A stretch of 51,377 bases of DNA from Lentimicrobium sp. L6 (lineage in GTDB: Bacteria; Bacteroidota; Bacteroidia; Bacteroidales; UBA12170). Positions 11,604-20,622 of the stretch are shown here, piece by piece. The DNA lies in assembly GCF_013166655.1 (NCBI RefSeq), contig NZ_JABKCA010000035.1, positions 1 to 51,377 of the forward strand, written 5' to 3'. Position 1 is the stretch's first letter; every line of letters begins with the position of its first letter. The position numbers and the translations under genes are program-made. The notes under the pieces were generated by a model. It was not told the DNA's origin. It made no database searches and saw only the letters and a program-made list of their open reading frames with translations.

Positions 11604-12632
11604 TTAGGATAATATCGAGATTTCCTGCTTCATTTTCTGTAATAAATCCTGTTTTTCATCAAAAGGAAGAAAAGCTTGCTGAAATCCATTGAACATTATT
11701 TTGCTGACATCTTCCTGGGTGAAATGGAATAATTTAGCTGCCAATTCATATTCTTTAGAAAGAGTAGTTCCTGATATTAAAGTACTGTCGGTATTTATAG
11801 TTACCGCTACCTTTTTCTTAAAATAATCTTGAATAGGGTGTTTGGTTATGTCTTTTACGCTTTTTGTTTGCATATTACTAGTTAAACATACCTCTAAGCC
11901 AATTTGTCGGTCTACCACATAATTCAATAGCCCTGTATCCTCAAATAGATGGGTTCCATGGCCAATCCTTTGTGCACCTAAATAGTGAATAGAGTCAGCA
12001 ATAGAATGCGCGCCATCAGCTTCTCCTGCATGAACAGTGCGGCAAAGGTTGTTTTTGATGGCTATCTCAAATGCTTTCATATGGTTTTTTGCAGGGTGTC
12101 CATATTCTTCTCCTGCTAAATCAAAAGCTACCACACCTTTGTTCTTATAATCAACAGCCAATTGAGCAAGTTCCATATTCTTTTGAACCTTATTTTGTCT
12201 CAACCCACAAATGATCAAATTACTTTTGATATCGAAGTCTTTCTCTGCTTGTTTTTTTCCTGATAATATAGCTTCCATCACTTTTTTAAGAGAAAGATGT
12301 TTTTGAAGATGTAGAGCAGGAGAAAATCTAGCTTCTATATATTTGATATGATCTTTAGAGGAGTCTTCCAAATATTCATACATGGCTCGTTCTAAGGCAT
12401 CCTCAGTTTGAAGTACATTTAAAGTATATTCAAATGGTTTGAAATAATCCAAAAGACTGGTACAAGAATTGTCAATGGTTAGGGTTTTCAACAATTCGTC
12501 GTATTGATAGCTTGGGAGCTCAACCTGATGTTTTTGAGCCAATTCTAGAACGGTTTGGACTCTTAATCCTCCGTCTATATGACTGTGTAACTCTGCTTTA
12601 GGGGCTTTTTGAATAAATGCTTGTAAATCCAT
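11604..12632 (-). CDS. add: Adenosine deaminase
   Basis: The enzyme deaminates adenosine or deoxyadenosine to inosine in purine salvage. It has 342 residues and a TIM-barrel metal-hydrolase fold. Zinc and catalytic motifs appear in order: ELHSHIDGG (HxH, near residue 15), HAGEADG (near 195), RIGHG (near 217) and NTDSTLISG (near 274). The last motif has NTDS where many family members have NTDD; the Asp that binds zinc is kept. The ISGTTLSKEY continuation resembles the subgroup with NTDN in this place. Adenine or another N6-substituted purine substrate cannot be fully excluded. It is monocistronic with a TAcTTTTG element 17 nt upstream. Confidence 0.9.
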   Translation of the reverse strand: MDLQAFIQKAPKAELHSHIDGGLRVQTVLELAQKHQVELPSYQYDELLKTLTIDNSCTSLLDYFKPFEYTLNVLQTEDALERAMYEYLEDSSKDHIKYIEARFSPALHLQKHLSLKKVMEAILSGKKQAEKDFDIKSNLIICGLRQNKVQKNMELAQLAVDYKNKGVVAFDLAGEEYGHPAKNHMKAFEIAIKNNLCRTVHAGEADGAHSIADSIHYLGAQRIGHGTHLFEDTGLLNYVVDRQIGLEVCLTSNMQTKSVKDITKHPIQDYFKKKVAVTINTDSTLISGTTLSKEYELAAKLFHFTQEDVSKIMFNGFQQAFLPFDEKQDLLQKMKQEISILS

Positions 12633-12649
12633 ATTAAATGTTTGGCCTG

Positions 12650-12657
12650 CAAAAGTA
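12650..12657 (-). promoter_or_regulatory. Candidate -7 element (TAcTTTTG) for add
   Basis: The minus strand carries TACTTTTG, a match to TAnnTTTG, ending 17 nt before the adenosine deaminase ATG. There is no TTG at the -33 position. Confidence 0.45.
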
Positions 12658-12733
12658 GGGAATTATTGAGCAGCTAAGTCTCCGTGGGAGCCAAAACTTA
12701 TTCAATTGTTAATAAGATTTTTGAGAGTTCAAA

Positions 12734-15004
12734 TTATTTCAAGAAATGACCAATATGCCAATATAATACATCTTGCTGTATAGGCTTGGTGGTATATTCA
12801 TTACAGCCTAGGTTCAGGCATTTTTCTTTATCGTCGGCCATTACATTGGCGGTAAGTGCAATAATAATGACATTGGGATTCATTCTTCTGATTCTTAAAG
12901 TCGCTTCATAGCCATCCATTTCAGGCATTTGCATATCCATCATTATCAAATCAATCTTATAACCTTGGTTCATATAATCCACGGCTTCCTTTCCATTTTG
13001 TTTCCAAATAACGTGAGCATGGGTGGCTTGTAACAAGGTTTTAAGGTAGAGATAATTTATTTTTTCATCTTCTACAATTAGTATGGTCTTTCCTGTAAGG
13101 TCAGGTGTAGTGACCTCATCCATGCTTGGTTTATCTTTTCCAAGTGCCAGTTTATGTGGGAATGAAAAGATAAATTTACTACCTTTTCCCTCTTCTGATT
13201 CTACAAGAATATTTCCTCCCATCATATTGCTCAAGGATTTACATATGGTTAATCCAACACCTGTTCCTTCAGAAATTTTTCTATCATTGTCTGCAACTTG
13301 TCTGAAGCTTTCAAATATATGTGGCAATTGGTTTTCTGGGATTCCTTTTCCCGAGTCTTCTATAGTGATATGAACCTGCTTTTCTTTAATTTCACATGCC
13401 ATACTTACGTATCCATGTGCTGTGTATTTTACCGCATTACTAACCAAATTTTCAACTACTTGTTTTACCTTCATCTCATCGGCCTTAATGAAACATTTTT
13501 CTGATTCTAAGGCATTTTCAAATAATATTCTGATTTGTTTTTTAGTCCTCACTAATTCTGATTGGTATTTTGAAAATACACCATAGAGTAAATGACTCAG
13601 TTGGAATTCACTCTCAGAAATAGCGTGATGGCCAGCTTCAATTTTGGAAATGGTGACTATGTCTTCAATTATCTTGAGGAGATGGTTGCCGCTACGTTTC
13701 ACTATTTTCAGATATCCTAGATAGGTTTCTGGAATATCAGCATCCTCAAGGACCAAACTCGTAAATCCTAAGATGTGATTTAACGGAGTCCTAATTTCAT
13801 GACTAATATTAGAAAGGAATGCAGTTTTTAACCTAGCACTTTCTTCTGCTGCAGCTTGTGCTTTTTTAAGCTCCCTAATATCTATGAAACTTTCAATAAT
13901 TACTTTTTTATCACCAAGTATAACCTGTCTTGCTGTTTTTAAGATGGGAATAGATTCTCCTCTCGCGTTGATGAGTATTCTTTCGGAATTGTTTACAGAT
14001 TGTTTTAAATCCATAATAGGGCAACTACCTTCTTCGGCTGGACAAATAAATTGATGACATTCTTTTCCTACAATTTCTTCCTTCGTACTTCCAATATGTC
14101 TTATCGCTCCAGTGTTTAGTTCCAGTATCTTGAAGGTTTCTGGGTCAATGATAACAATTCCAAAATCAACAGATTCCAAAATAGTTACCAATCGGTTGTC
14201 ATAGGATTCGGATTTATTATAATTCAATACCACTTTTAAAAAACCAATAGATTCTTCTTGCGAGTTTTTGATATTTACTATGGACATCAAACTCCTAATT
14301 TCATTTTCATTTTTATCAATGTGTTCTACTTCTCCATAATAGGAACCACTCAATTGGGCTTGTTCTAAGCTTGGCAATACACTTCTTTTCATTTGTGCCT
14401 CACTGTGGAATATCTTTATGTCATTTCCTGTTTTTAAATCATTGTTTTCGAAACCATGCATTTCTGCCCAAGCATGATTAAAACTAAATAATTCTCCCTC
14501 AGAAGTTATTAATGCAATTGGGTTATTGGTTTGTTCAAAAGCTGTTTTATAGTAATTATTTAATTGGTTATTATATTTTATTTTTTGATTTTTTTCTTTT
14601 TCAAATTGCTCATTTAGAAATAGATTAATCATCTCTATTGCAATAGCTTTTTCAGATTTTCTCGAGTCTTTTAAAACATGGTATCTGTCATCTTCTTCTG
14701 AAAATACAATTTTAGCTTTTATCGAATTCTCAAATGTATAGATGCTACCAGCATATTTATCATTAAATATTGGTTTGTGAAATTCATTACTTTCTTGGGT
14801 TTTAATATTTAACCAATAGAGAAATTCATCATTAGAAATTAAAACTTGGATGAGGTTTTTTTGTTTTGAGAAAACAGGGATAAGCTCTTCATTATCGAAA
14901 AGATAGACAAATATATTAAAATGATCTAATCTAGGGATTAGACTCAAGCTTTTTGTCAGTTTTGACCAGAATCGTGATGCTGTATGATGGTCAGATGGTT
15001 TCAT
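12734..15004 (-). CDS. Hybrid sensor histidine kinase (PAS-PAS-HisKA-HATPase-REC)
   Basis: The ATG at 15004 gives 756 residues. A TTG at 15019 would add five, but it overlaps the likely promoter. No transmembrane segment is evident, so sensing is probably cytoplasmic. The order is an N-terminal region without a clear family (about 1-150), two PAS domains (about 155-265 and 275-385), then HisKA with His402 in SNISHEIRTPLN. The ATPase domain has NLVSNAVKYT, DSGKGIP and GTGVGLTICK. A receiver domain carries phospho-acceptor Asp690 in MMDMQMPEMDG and Lys in TTKPI. The second PAS contains CxxF..CPAEEGSCP, a cysteine cluster that might bind metal or sense redox state. No cognate regulator adjoins it. 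Confidence 0.93.
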   Translation of the reverse strand: MKPSDHHTASRFWSKLTKSLSLIPRLDHFNIFVYLFDNEELIPVFSKQKNLIQVLISNDEFLYWLNIKTQESNEFHKPIFNDKYAGSIYTFENSIKAKIVFSEEDDRYHVLKDSRKSEKAIAIEMINLFLNEQFEKEKNQKIKYNNQLNNYYKTAFEQTNNPIALITSEGELFSFNHAWAEMHGFENNDLKTGNDIKIFHSEAQMKRSVLPSLEQAQLSGSYYGEVEHIDKNENEIRSLMSIVNIKNSQEESIGFLKVVLNYNKSESYDNRLVTILESVDFGIVIIDPETFKILELNTGAIRHIGSTKEEIVGKECHQFICPAEEGSCPIMDLKQSVNNSERILINARGESIPILKTARQVILGDKKVIIESFIDIRELKKAQAAAEESARLKTAFLSNISHEIRTPLNHILGFTSLVLEDADIPETYLGYLKIVKRSGNHLLKIIEDIVTISKIEAGHHAISESEFQLSHLLYGVFSKYQSELVRTKKQIRILFENALESEKCFIKADEMKVKQVVENLVSNAVKYTAHGYVSMACEIKEKQVHITIEDSGKGIPENQLPHIFESFRQVADNDRKISEGTGVGLTICKSLSNMMGGNILVESEEGKGSKFIFSFPHKLALGKDKPSMDEVTTPDLTGKTILIVEDEKINYLYLKTLLQATHAHVIWKQNGKEAVDYMNQGYKIDLIMMDMQMPEMDGYEATLRIRRMNPNVIIIALTANVMADDKEKCLNLGCNEYTTKPIQQDVLYWHIGHFLK

Positions 15005-15020
15005 AATATTTGTTCTCAAA

Positions 15021-15028
15021 CAAACTTA
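15021..15028 (-). promoter_or_regulatory. Candidate -7 element (TAagTTTG) for the hybrid kinase
   Basis: TAAGTTTG on the minus strand ends 16 nt before the ATG at 15004. Transcription starting downstream of it would exclude the alternative TTG start at 15019, which supports the ATG. Confidence 0.45.
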
Positions 15029-15108
15029 GTGAAAAATTTTGAGTTTTCATAGAAATTAACGAAATTTGAAAGAACGAATCATGCAAAAAATGAAATAATT
15101 AAGATATT

Positions 15109-16851
15109 ATGAAAGAAACAATTAGCACAGAAGTAATGGAGAAAGCACAGGTGTGGCTTGATGGAAATTACGACGAAGAAACCAAAGCTGCCATCAAAGA
15201 CATGATGGAGAACAATCCGCAAGAATTAACAGAATCTTTTTATAGAGATTTAGAATTTGGAACAGGAGGTTTGCGAGGCATTATGGGAGTGGGAACCAAT
15301 AGAATGAATAAATACACTGTTGGAATGGCTACTCAAGGTTTAGCCAACTACATGAAGATGATGTTTCCTGATCGGAAAGATTTAAGTGCTGTGATTGCCT
15401 ACGATTGTAGAAATAACAATACTTTATTCTCTCAAATTTCAGCTGATGTACTTTCTGCCAATGGCATTAAAGTGTATCAATTTGATGCTTTAAGACCAAC
15501 TCCAGAATTATCTTTTGCTATTAGAGAATTAGGATGTCAGGCAGGTATTGTTATTACGGCTTCTCACAATCCAAAGGAATATAATGGCTATAAAGTATAT
15601 TGGGAAGATGGCGGACAGCTGATCAATCCTCATGATGTAAATGTGGTAGCAGAAGCCAGAAAGATTGTCAATATTGATGATGTCAATTTTAAAGGAAATC
15701 CTGAATTACAAGAGATTGTAGGGGAGGAATTAGATAAGAAATATGTGGATGGAATTAAAGGATTAACCTTATCTCCAGAGCTTATTGCCAAGCATTCTGA
15801 CATTAAAATTGTATATACTCCAATTCATGGAACAGGCGTTGAACTAGTACCGAGAGCTTTAAAAGAGTTTGGTTTCGCCAATGTATTTAATGTACCAGAG
15901 CAAGATGTGGTTAGTGGAGATTTCCCTACGGTACATTCCCCAAATCCTGAGGAGTCTGCTGCATTAAAAATGGCTATGGATAAAGCTATGGAAGTAGGAG
16001 CCGATCTGGTAATGGCAACAGACCCAGATGCCGATAGAGTGGGAATAGCGGTAAGAAACGAGCAAAACGAGTTTGTGATTCTCAATGGTAATCAAACGGC
16101 AGCCCTCCTCACTTATTATCTTTTTAAGAAGTGGGACGAGAACGGTAAGTTAGATGGTAAACAGTTTATGGTGAAAACTATTGTAACCAGTGAGTTATTG
16201 ATAGATATGGCCGATAAATATAAAATTGAAAGCCATGATGTACTTACAGGTTTCAAATTCATTGCTGATATCATCAGACAACTAGAAGGTCAGAAAACCT
16301 TTATTGGAGGTGGTGAAGAAAGTTATGGTTTCTTGATTGGTGATTTTGTTCGTGATAAAGATGCCGTAAGTGCCTGTGTGATGGTTGCTGAAACTGCAGC
16401 TTGGGCTGCTGAACAAGGCATGAATCTTTACCAATTGCTTAAAGAAATATATGTAGAATACGATTTCTATTGGGAGCGTTTAATTTCTGTAGTAAAGAAA
16501 GGAAAAGCTGGTGCTGAGGAAATCCAACAAATGATGGCAGATTATAGAACTACTCCTCCTGTTGAAATCAACGGAAGTAAAGTTTCTATGATTAAGGATT
16601 ATCAATCGTCTGTTTGTAAAGATGTAATAAATGGAACGGAAAGAGATATTGATTTACCAAAATCGAATGTGCTCCAATTCTTCACAGAGGATGGTAGTAA
16701 AGTATCCGTTCGTCCAAGTGGAACTGAGCCCAAGATTAAGTACTATTTTGGGGTAAAAGCTCCTCTTGATAAAGTAGAGAACTTTGATGCTGTTCATCAG
16801 AACTTAGATGCTCGTATTGAAGGAATTATTTCTTCAATGGAATTGAGATAG
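15109..16851 (+). CDS. Alpha-D-phosphohexomutase (phosphoglucomutase/phosphomannomutase)
   Basis: The 580-residue cytoplasmic enzyme interconverts hexose 1- and 6-phosphates, feeding glycolysis, glycogen and surface-sugar synthesis. The four domains are marked by TASHNPKEYNG (phosphoserine Ser152), the magnesium loop ATDPDADRVG, the sugar-binding loop GGEESYG and the phosphate-binding loop RPSGTEPK. Length and motif spacing fit the PgcA-type bacterial/archaeal subgroup rather than the 450-residue GlmM group. Whether glucose or mannose phosphate is preferred cannot be read. It converges on the following gene with a shared terminator. Confidence 0.93.
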   Translation: MKETISTEVMEKAQVWLDGNYDEETKAAIKDMMENNPQELTESFYRDLEFGTGGLRGIMGVGTNRMNKYTVGMATQGLANYMKMMFPDRKDLSAVIAYDCRNNNTLFSQISADVLSANGIKVYQFDALRPTPELSFAIRELGCQAGIVITASHNPKEYNGYKVYWEDGGQLINPHDVNVVAEARKIVNIDDVNFKGNPELQEIVGEELDKKYVDGIKGLTLSPELIAKHSDIKIVYTPIHGTGVELVPRALKEFGFANVFNVPEQDVVSGDFPTVHSPNPEESAALKMAMDKAMEVGADLVMATDPDADRVGIAVRNEQNEFVILNGNQTAALLTYYLFKKWDENGKLDGKQFMVKTIVTSELLIDMADKYKIESHDVLTGFKFIADIIRQLEGQKTFIGGGEESYGFLIGDFVRDKDAVSACVMVAETAAWAAEQGMNLYQLLKEIYVEYDFYWERLISVVKKGKAGAEEIQQMMADYRTTPPVEINGSKVSMIKDYQSSVCKDVINGTERDIDLPKSNVLQFFTEDGSKVSVRPSGTEPKIKYYFGVKAPLDKVENFDAVHQNLDARIEGIISSMELR

Positions 16852-16881
16852 GTATTGTAAACTAAAAATGAGAAAAAAAAG

Positions 16882-16918
16882 AAAGGGATGTCATAGCTCC
16901 AAGCGATGACATCCCTTT
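16882..16918. terminator. Bidirectional intrinsic terminator
   Basis: Perfect 13-base arms AAAGGGATGTCAT (16882-16894) and ATGACATCCCTTT (16906-16918) have an A-tract on the left and a T-tract on the right. They serve the convergent phosphohexomutase and GH109-type genes. Confidence 0.9.
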
Positions 16919-16933
16919 ATAATTTTTTTTACT

Positions 16934-18295
16934 CTAAAAATCGTCCTTAATCCAGTTATAAGGCTTACGGGCGATCCATTTCCCACGAGTAAAATCAGGG
17001 AAGTCTTGAGGCTCTCCATTATTGGCAATAGATAATTCAGAAAGAGGAGTTACTGCACTCCAAGCTGCTGCATCGTAAGCGTCTAGTGGAGGAGCAATAT
17101 CTTGTTTAGCAGACTCCACAAAAGCATTTAAAACAAAGAAGTCCATACCTCCATGGCCGCTTCCTTCTGCTTCTTCTCCATATTTTTTCCAAAGAGGATG
17201 GTCGTATTTATCAAACCATGTTTTGGCTTCGTCCCATCTATGTGGTTCAGAAATACCATCAATATGAACTCGGCTATCATAATAATCAAACTCCGTTAAG
17301 CCATTTACTCCTTGAACTCTAAAGCCAAGAGAATAAGGGCGAACCACATTGGTATCATGAGTAATAATCATAGTTTCACCCATAGCAGTACTAATAGTTG
17401 TGGTGACAATATCTCCTAGCTTCCATTTCAATTTGGCATTGGGGTGGTCTTCACCAGCTTTGTCAACAATATATTTATGCAATCCTCGCGATTTGGTGGA
17501 ATGGGAAGTCAAGGATTCAAATCTATTTCCTCTGTTGATATCTGCATAAGCAGCTAGTGGTCCTAGGCCATGAGTAGGATAGAGGTCGGCATCACGCTTT
17601 AAACTGTGTTGGGTTCTCCACTGTGCTTCGCTAATGGCTTTCTCACCAAACTCCACTCCGTGACCATAAAAATGCTTACCATCATTGAATTTTACTTCAC
17701 GTAAATCATGTTGATAGCCTCCTCTATAATGGAGCATTTCTCCAAATAATCCTTCTCTGAGCATATTCATAACAGCCAAAACATCGCGGCGGTAATTTAC
17801 ATTTTCAAGAATCATTAAATGAGTTCCTGTTTCTTCGTGTGTGTTCACCAAGTCCCAACATTCTGGGAGCGTAGTAGCTGCAGATACTTCTACACCACAA
17901 TATTTGCCAGCTTTCATGGCATCCACAGCCATTGGGGTATGTAATAGCCATGGTGTGCTAATAATGACAGCTTCTACCTCTTTGTCATCCAAAAGATTTC
18001 GATAATCATAAGGGCCGGAGGTATATAACTTAGGGTGTTTAACACCTTGTTCATCGAACATGGCTAAACATAATTTTAGCATGTCTGGGTCGGTATCGCA
18101 GATGGCTGTGATTTCCACATCTTTTCTGAATAGGGCATTAGAAACATGGTTCATTCCTCTGAGTCCTACTCCAATAAAACCGAGTTTAAGTTTTTGGCCT
18201 TTGGTTTCTTGTCCAAAAACGAGATGAGGTGCTAGACCAATTCCAGCCGCAGCAACACCCACCTTTTTTATAAAAGATCGTCTGTTTGTGCTCAT
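16934..18295 (-). CDS. Gfo/Idh/MocA-fold NAD-dependent glycosidase, GH109-like
   Basis: Starting at the ATG at 18295, the product has 453 residues; a TTG nine bases upstream is possible but less likely. It opens with a Tat signal (NRRSFIKK then a hydrophobic stretch), so it is exported folded with its cofactor. The Rossmann motif GFIGVGLRGMNH follows, then an oxidoreductase C-terminal domain. Segments such as ENVNYRRDV, LYPTHGLGP, NINRGN-like DINRGN, RPYSLGFRVQG, GHGGMDFFV and FPDFTRGKW match my memory of GH109. That family cleaves alpha-N-acetylgalactosaminides by NAD-assisted redox elimination. GH109 assignment is strong by pattern; the substrate is inferred. Confidence 0.85.
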   Translation of the reverse strand: MSTNRRSFIKKVGVAAAGIGLAPHLVFGQETKGQKLKLGFIGVGLRGMNHVSNALFRKDVEITAICDTDPDMLKLCLAMFDEQGVKHPKLYTSGPYDYRNLLDDKEVEAVIISTPWLLHTPMAVDAMKAGKYCGVEVSAATTLPECWDLVNTHEETGTHLMILENVNYRRDVLAVMNMLREGLFGEMLHYRGGYQHDLREVKFNDGKHFYGHGVEFGEKAISEAQWRTQHSLKRDADLYPTHGLGPLAAYADINRGNRFESLTSHSTKSRGLHKYIVDKAGEDHPNAKLKWKLGDIVTTTISTAMGETMIITHDTNVVRPYSLGFRVQGVNGLTEFDYYDSRVHIDGISEPHRWDEAKTWFDKYDHPLWKKYGEEAEGSGHGGMDFFVLNAFVESAKQDIAPPLDAYDAAAWSAVTPLSELSIANNGEPQDFPDFTRGKWIARKPYNWIKDDF

Positions 18296-18344
18296 TTTTT
18301 TCAATTTGTTGGCAAGTTAGAAAAAAATGAAAGAAGAGAAGTGT

Positions 18345-19148
18345 TTACAAGTCCCTTTTCTTCAAATACCAGAAAACTACTGAGTTGAATATCACCACCC
18401 ATCCTCCAGAAATAAGGACATCTCTGATGTTAACAAAGGTTTGAAATTCGATTCCGAATAGCTTCATGAGTTGGCTATTAGGTAGCTGAATGATGTGACC
18501 TATTGCGGTGATAGGTAAGAAATCGCCCCAATCATTTGGGATTTTATAATCTAAAATAGGATCGATAATAAAAGCATAAAGCATTAAAATTCCTATGGCA
18601 AAACCAGAACGATGTACCAAGGTGGCTATCATAAAAGCAAAGCTCAAATAGGCAAATACTTCATAGAAGTAAGCAATGAGGAAGCTAAACTTACCAGTAA
18701 ACATGGCCCATGTAATTTCTTCTGTATTTCTAAAACCTAATATCAGAATGATAATAGCAATCACAGCGGTTGCGAATAGTGATATGGTAAGATTGAGAAT
18801 GACTTTTGACCAAAACAATTCATAACGACTGAGTCCATGAAGAACCTGTTGTTTGATGGTTTTATAGGAGAATTCATTGGTGATAAGGATAATACTAATG
18901 ATGGCCATGAAAATTTTAAGGAAACTGGCCAAGTAAGTGAGGTTATGCCAAACTCCAGGGAAAGAATAGAGGGAAACGCCAGGAATGGAAATGGGTAGGT
19001 TTTTCCCAGCATCAGTCACTACTTCGTTAATAAAAGCCTCAACACCAAATAGCATGGTAGCGATTACAGCGAAATACAATAAGCCTAACCACCAAATGGC
19101 ACGGAATCCCAATGCCTTTTTTATTTCAATTTGTAATAGTCTATACAT
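18345..19148 (-). CDS. ABC-2 type transporter permease
   Basis: This 267-residue membrane protein has about six hydrophobic segments (around 18-38, 68-92, 112-138, 148-172, 178-198 and 240-260). It is the membrane half of an ABC exporter of the ABC-2/GldA-NosY kind. The sequence shows the usual cytoplasmic loop EFSYKTIKQQVLHGLSR, a coupling helix conserved in such permeases. Its start overlaps the end of the ATPase gene by 8 bases, so the two are co-translated. The exported substrate is unknown; family members handle lipids, peptides or drugs. Confidence 0.88.
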   Translation of the reverse strand: MYRLLQIEIKKALGFRAIWWLGLLYFAVIATMLFGVEAFINEVVTDAGKNLPISIPGVSLYSFPGVWHNLTYLASFLKIFMAIISIILITNEFSYKTIKQQVLHGLSRYELFWSKVILNLTISLFATAVIAIIILILGFRNTEEITWAMFTGKFSFLIAYFYEVFAYLSFAFMIATLVHRSGFAIGILMLYAFIIDPILDYKIPNDWGDFLPITAIGHIIQLPNSQLMKLFGIEFQTFVNIRDVLISGGWVVIFNSVVFWYLKKRDL

Positions 19149-20040
19149 GATTCTTATTTGTAATTTCTAGGAAAAACTTTTCTAATGACTTCTCTTTGGC
19201 GAGCAAATGAGAAAGGAAAACCCCTTTATGGGCAAGGATTTTATTTAATTCATCAGCATTGGACTCTGCTTTGATTTCTATAATGAGTTTGTCTCTATCT
19301 TCTTTAATAGCTTCTACCATGGAGACATCAGCTAAAGCTTGTATTAAGACTCCCATATCTTCAGCTTTTACTTCGAGAAGATGTTTGTCACTAAGGATTT
19401 CATCTACTCGTCCGGCTGCCAACTTGTTACCCTTTTGCATAATCATAACGTGGGTACAAACTTTCTGTACTTCATCTAATAAGTGACTGGCTAAAATAAT
19501 AGTAACACCCTCCCCAGAAATTTTCTTGATTAGGTTTCTAATCTCAGCAATTCCTTGAGGATCCAGACCATTGGTTGGTTCATCCAAAATTAAGGCATCT
19601 GGATTTCCAACTAAAGCAGCAGCAATAGCTAATCGCTGTTTCATTCCGAGTGAAAAAGTTTTGAAAGCACTTTTTCTCCTGTCCCAAAGCTCTACTAATT
19701 TCAAAACCCTTTCGATATCAGAATAATCTTGTTTCTTGATTTTGGCCACTATTTTTAAGTTATCCAAGGCAGTCATATAAGGGTAGAAAATAGGAGATTC
19801 TATAATAGCTCCAACTTTTTTCCTGGTGTTTTTACCATGCTTTCCTTGAAACCATTCAAAACTTCCTGATTTTGGATGTGTGACCCCTAAGATCATACCT
19901 AAAGTAGTAGTTTTACCACTTCCATTAGGCCCTAAAACCCCAAATACTTCTCCTTTTCTGATGGTCACATTTAACTCGTTCACAGCAACCAGTTTGCCAT
20001 AATGCTTTGTTAAATCTTTTGTTTCTAGTATAATGCTCAC
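19141..20040 (-). CDS. ABC transporter ATP-binding protein (ABC-2 exporter type)
   Basis: The 299-residue ATPase has Walker A GPNGSGKTT, a signature FSLGMKQRL (LSGGQ variant usual for this subgroup), Walker B ALILDEPTNGLDP and the switch histidine in LASHLL. A roughly 80-residue C-terminal extension typical of CcmA/NatA-like exporters follows. It pairs with the overlapping downstream permease. It is divergent from the carboxyltransferase operon across a 582-bp gap that must contain both promoters. Confidence 0.93.
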   Translation of the reverse strand: MSIILETKDLTKHYGKLVAVNELNVTIRKGEVFGVLGPNGSGKTTTLGMILGVTHPKSGSFEWFQGKHGKNTRKKVGAIIESPIFYPYMTALDNLKIVAKIKKQDYSDIERVLKLVELWDRRKSAFKTFSLGMKQRLAIAAALVGNPDALILDEPTNGLDPQGIAEIRNLIKKISGEGVTIILASHLLDEVQKVCTHVMIMQKGNKLAAGRVDEILSDKHLLEVKAEDMGVLIQALADVSMVEAIKEDRDKLIIEIKAESNADELNKILAHKGVFLSHLLAKEKSLEKFFLEITNKNHV

Positions 20041-20622
20041 TTTATCTGTTTTTATATTTGACGCCTTCTTTTTAGCAAGTTACAAAATAATAGAATTTAA
20101 TCCTTTTAATAGAATGTCTTAGCTGTTCTTTTTATTTTGATGATTTTTGTAAATGTTGATCATTATAAATATATTTTTAATTTTTCTAGAGTGGCAACCT
20201 GAAAATTAAAAATCACGATGTTTAATAGTCGCAATTATTGATAATAGTTCGAGACTAAAAAAGAAAATTTAATTTAAAATATTTCTAAATGCTGAAATTA
20301 TTGATATTATCATTTCATGAACAAAGTCTTAAAGCGTTTATATATCAGTTAATTATGTGTTTATTACACATGGCTAGGGTGTTAAGCGTGATGAAACAGC
20401 ATAGCTGTATTATATGTAAAATAATTATTGTTAAATAATTAACAATAGCTTTTTTCTATTGAAAATTATTATAATTTCGCCGCCAAGAACCAAAAAATGT
20501 AATAACACAGGAGTTTTAAAGATACCTTTTGAAATTCTATGATATTATACTTATGTGAACAAAATATGTATATGTATAAGTATATTGGATTGTTATTACG
20601 CTAAAAATTTAATACGAAGCAT
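20041..20622. other. AT-rich divergent promoter region
   Basis: This 582-bp gap lies between the divergent exporter and carboxyltransferase operons. I see no gene and no full TTG-N19-TAnnTTTG promoter. It contains a small AT-only hairpin (ATTGTTAA-ATAA-TTAACAAT, 20427-20446) followed by CTTTTTTC, and a TAatTTCG near-match around 20471. A long regulatory leader for the downstream operon is plausible from the gap length alone. Confidence 0.4.

Noticed and set aside
15005-15019. TTG start for the hybrid kinase adding five residues
   Set aside because: A TAagTTTG promoter element ends two bases upstream of that TTG, so the transcript should start after it; the ATG at 15004 is preferred.
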